DNA from: Bacteroidota bacterium
GTDB lineage: Bacteria > Bacteroidota > Rhodothermia > Rhodothermales > Rubricoccaceae
Assembly: GCA_039821555.1 (NCBI GenBank)
Contig: JBCBNX010000005.1
Location: forward strand, 221,069 to 285,068
DNA: 64,000 nucleotides
Reading direction: 5' to 3'
The translations under genes and the position numbers were made by a program. The notes under the pieces are model-generated. The model worked only from the letters and a program-made list of their open reading frames with translations. It was not told the origin of the DNA and did not search any database. Below are positions 61,646-64,000 of the stretch, one piece after another (within the stretch, counting starts at the first letter, position 1; each line of letters begins with the position of its first letter).

Positions 61646-63310
61646 CTTCGCCACGAGCCAGGCCGCGAAGGCGTCGCGCTCCATCGCGTTGAGGCACTGC
61701 GCAGCGGTGAGGCCCCCCTTGCGCGCCACGGCGACGCCCCATCGGATGAGGTCGAGTTGCTCGATCGAGTGCGCGTCGGGGTTGATCGCGACCAGGACCC
61801 CCGCGTCGGTCGCGGCGCGCACATAGCGCCAGTCGAGGTCGAGGCGGTAGGGGTTGGCGTTGAGTTCGAGCGCGACGCCGTGGGCGGCACACGCCTCGAT
61901 GACGGCGGCGTGGTCGAGCGGGTAGCCCTCGCGGCGCAGCAGCAGGCGGCCCGTCGGGTGGCCGAGGATGTGGACGTGCGGGTGCGACACCGCGCGGACG
62001 ATCCGCTCCGTCGCCTCCGCCTCGGTCATGGAGAAGTGCGTGTGGACGCTCGCCACCACGAGGTCGAGCTCCGCGAGCACCTCGTCGGGGTAGTCGAGGC
62101 TGCCGTCCTTGAGGATGTCTACCTCCGAGCCTGAGAAGACGCGAAAGTCGATGCCGGCAGCCTCGTACTCGGCGTTGAGCACGCGCACCTCCCCGATCTG
62201 CTCGCGTAGGCGCTCGATGGAGAGGCCGTTGGCGACCTTGAGCGAGCGGCTGTGGTCGCAGATGCCGAAGTAAGTCAGCCCGCTCGCCCGTGCGGCCTCG
62301 GCCATGTCGCGGAGCGTGTGCGCCCCGTCGCTGTAGGTCGAGTGGTTGTGCAGCGATCCGCGCAGGTCGGCGAGCGTGACGAGGTCGGGCAGGCTGCCCG
62401 CTGCGGCGCGCTGAAGCTCATCGGTGCCCTCGCGCAATTCCGGGGGGACAACGGCGAGGCCCACGCGCTCGTAAACCGCCGCCTCGGTGTCGGCCTCATC
62501 AGGCTGCCCGTGCGCTTCGACGAACGCGGCGACGTGGTCGGGGCTACCGGTGCGCACCCAGAGTTCGACACCGAAGCGGCTCGCCTCGGTGTGATGCACA
62601 ACGAGAGCGAGCCCGTCTGGCAGCGCGCCCTCGAAAAACGCACCGTCCGTTTGCGCGCCCGTGCACCCCTGGGCGTCGAGCACCGCGCGGACGGCGTCGG
62701 CGTTGCCCGCCGTGACGAGTTCGACCTCGCCGACCGTCTCCAGTGCGCGGCGGAAGGCGCCAGCGGGCTCAACGGCGGCCACACCATCAGCCTCGCGCAG
62801 CGCCGCCAGCAGCGGGGCCACGTCCGCATGCGCCGTCGCGAAGTGGCGCCGTCCCTGATAGGTCCGCAGCGTGTCGATCTGCGCCTGGATCGTGTCCTGC
62901 GTCTTCGCACCGAAGCCGTCGAGGTCGGCAATGCGACCGGCGACGGCCGCCGCTTCGAGGTCGTCGAGCGAGGTCACGCCGAGGTCTTGCCAGAGCCGCC
63001 GCACCTTCTTCGGGCCGAGACCCTTCACGCGGAGCACGTCCGGCAACTCGGGCGGCAGCGTCGCGAGCAGCTCATCGCGGACGGCCAGCGTGCCCGTCTC
63101 CACGAGCTCGCGCACGTCGCCCGCAATCGACTTGCCGATGCCACGGACAGCGGTCAACTCGGCGCGCGTCAGTTCGGCAGCAGACTCCTCCATGCGTTCG
63201 AGCGTACGCGCGGCCGAGGCGAAGGCGCGAGCGCGGAACGGGTTGCCGCCGGTGAGCTCGATCAGCGCGGCGGTGTCTTTGAGCGGGCGGGCGAGGGCTT
63301 TGTTGGTCAC
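61625..63310 (-). CDS. polX: PolX/PHP-domain protein (DNA polymerase X family, polymerase site altered)
   Basis: 561 residues from a GTG at 63310 (start VTNKALARPLKDTAALIELT); the longer frame reads through a repeat. Helix-hairpin-helix motifs AVRGIGKSIAGDVRELV and VKGLGPKKVRRLW, then the nucleotidyltransferase region EPAGAFRRALETVGEVELV. There the usual GS and catalytic Asp-x-Asp appear as GA and Glu-x-Glu. The C-terminal PHP domain seems intact: LHNHSTYSDGAHTL, ICDHS, FSGSEVDIL, VASVHTHFS, ILGHPTGRLL, ELNANPYRLDLDW, NPDAHSI. It may act as a 3'-5' exonuclease or AP-site nuclease in base excision repair. Confidence 0.9.
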   Translation of the reverse strand: MTNKALARPLKDTAALIELTGGNPFRARAFASAARTLERMEESAAELTRAELTAVRGIGKSIAGDVRELVETGTLAVRDELLATLPPELPDVLRVKGLGPKKVRRLWQDLGVTSLDDLEAAAVAGRIADLDGFGAKTQDTIQAQIDTLRTYQGRRHFATAHADVAPLLAALREADGVAAVEPAGAFRRALETVGEVELVTAGNADAVRAVLDAQGCTGAQTDGAFFEGALPDGLALVVHHTEASRFGVELWVRTGSPDHVAAFVEAHGQPDEADTEAAVYERVGLAVVPPELREGTDELQRAAAGSLPDLVTLADLRGSLHNHSTYSDGAHTLRDMAEAARASGLTYFGICDHSRSLKVANGLSIERLREQIGEVRVLNAEYEAAGIDFRVFSGSEVDILKDGSLDYPDEVLAELDLVVASVHTHFSMTEAEATERIVRAVSHPHVHILGHPTGRLLLRREGYPLDHAAVIEACAAHGVALELNANPYRLDLDWRYVRAATDAGVLVAINPDAHSIEQLDLIRWGVAVARKGGLTAAQCLNAMERDAFAAWLVAKGEAVSR

Positions 63311-63420
63311 GACGTGGACGTGCAGAGTGGGGAGAGACGGGCGAATAGCGGGTGCGCGTACGCGGCGGAGCAGAGAGACTACGAACAGGCTTGACAGGCT
63401 CCGGCCGTCGCGGCACCTTT

Positions 63421-63455
63421 TCGACCTTCGACCTTCGACCTTCGACCTTCGACCT
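63421..63455. repeat. Heptamer tandem repeat TCGACCT x5
   Basis: Five perfect copies of TCGACCT, 110 bp upstream of polX and 94 bp before the last gene of the window. Noncoding if the GTG start of polX is right. Confidence 0.92.
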
Positions 63456-63548
63456 ACCCCGTCGTACGGTTCACACAAATCGCAGGGTGGCCGACGTTGT
63501 CGCCGTGTAGCTTCCCAGCCGAGCCAACCTACCAACCTCCGACCACTC

Positions 63549-64000
63549 ATGCGTCTCCGCTCCTTCGCCTTCGTGGCTGCGCTCCTCGCGCTCTCCGTTC
63601 CGTTTGTCGGCTGCGACTCCGACGACCCAGACCCGATCGACGACTTCGACCCGTCGACGGTCGACTACAACACCGTCACCTCGCTCTCCTTCGCCGAATT
63701 CGTGCGCCCGCTCCTCGAAGCGCGCGACGTGTTCGACGGCGCGCCCTACGACTTCGACGCGCTCTTCGCCAGCGACGCCGGTGCCTTCGTGATCCCGTTC
63801 GACGCGGACGGCTCGATCCTCTTCCGCGTCATCGACGCCGGGGCGAGCGTGAACGGTCTGAACGTGGGCAACCTCGAAGCCGACGAAGTCGCCTACCTCC
63901 GCCGCTGGGTGGACGCGGGCGCACCGGACACCGACGGCTCGATCCCGTACGAAGGCGCGACCGAGTTCGCCCTCGTCTGCAACCAGCTCGACGGCAAGGT
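63549..64000 (+). CDS. Lipoprotein, N-terminal part, possible beta-propeller protein
   Basis: The gene runs off the right edge; about 150 residues are visible. Signal with lipobox VGCDS (MRLRSFAFVAALLALSVPFV, Cys22), then an acidic linker. A helical domain (LSFAEFVRPLLEARDVFDGA; LEADEVAYLRRWVDAGAPD) resembles the heme-binding-like region of cytochrome-type surface proteins but has no CxxCH in view. The last visible residues, EFALVCNQLDGK, look like the first blade of a YVTN-type beta-propeller. Function not assignable from this part. Confidence 0.65.
   Translation, partial: MRLRSFAFVAALLALSVPFVGCDSDDPDPIDDFDPSTVDYNTVTSLSFAEFVRPLLEARDVFDGAPYDFDALFASDAGAFVIPFDADGSILFRVIDAGASVNGLNVGNLEADEVAYLRRWVDAGAPDTDGSIPYEGATEFALVCNQLDGK

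Overview
This is a GC-rich, gene-dense bacterial chromosome segment. Several signs point to the Bacteroidota/Rhodothermota side of the tree, most likely a Rhodothermia-type marine or halophilic organism. They are a type IX secretion sorting domain on a (broken) secreted protein, promoter-like boxes of the TTTG-N20-TAnnTTTG kind, a BshC fragment, an ECF sigma factor next to a Ser/Thr kinase, and a one-piece tmRNA whose tag reads ANDYSYAMAA. The taxonomic call is inference. No rRNA, tRNA or CRISPR array was seen.

Left part (0-23 kb): the end of bshC, a SpoT-like HD hydrolase, a minus-strand efflux operon (TetR, TolC, membrane fusion protein, enlarged RND pump), DinB-like and CNNM/CBS proteins, a T9SS cargo pseudogene with a stop and a frameshift, an SDR, a TrmH-type methyltransferase, lipoproteins, the ribosome-rescue factor RqcH, and a 1207-residue PAS/GAF hybrid histidine kinase. 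Middle (22.6-36.6 kb): coaE, a queC-queE pair with unusual metal-ligand patterns, then an accessory patch holding a DUF234-type ATPase, an AbiEi-like antitoxin without toxin, and an AbrB antitoxin with a VapC toxin broken by a 4-bp duplication. ssrA, a 30-residue COX24/bS22-like ribosomal protein missed by normal length cut-offs, yaaA, a Nudix hydrolase, hisB and an MscS channel follow.

36.6-47.3 kb on the minus strand looks like a synthase-dependent exopolysaccharide system. It holds a PgaC-like glycosyltransferase, a large TPR plus beta-barrel outer-membrane exporter, a membrane-anchored deacetylase-like protein that has lost catalytic residues, a proline-rich single-span protein, and a protein joining a degenerate RecA-like ATPase to a GGDEF-like domain. 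The last is a possible analogue of BcsE.

47.5-64 kb: serC, three lipoproteins, an ECF sigma/Ser-Thr kinase pair, and the transhydrogenase operon pntAA-pntAB-pntB. That operon carries two insertions: a 126-bp palindromic element between pntAA and pntAB, and a four-helix-bundle gene bracketed by near-perfect 23-bp inverted repeats between pntAB and pntB. Immediately downstream lies a lower-GC gene encoding an HNH nuclease fused to a DnaB-type ATPase domain whose Walker A lysine is replaced. The window closes with an ACT-domain protein, a TruC-like pseudouridine synthase, a lipoprotein, a PolX-type PHP protein with substituted polymerase acidic residues, and the start of another lipoprotein.

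Intergenic DNA is unusually rich in short tandem repeats with 7-, 8- or 16-bp periods, often as inverted pairs. Coding starts were chosen by family length, signal peptides and overlap with neighbours; several remain uncertain and are marked.
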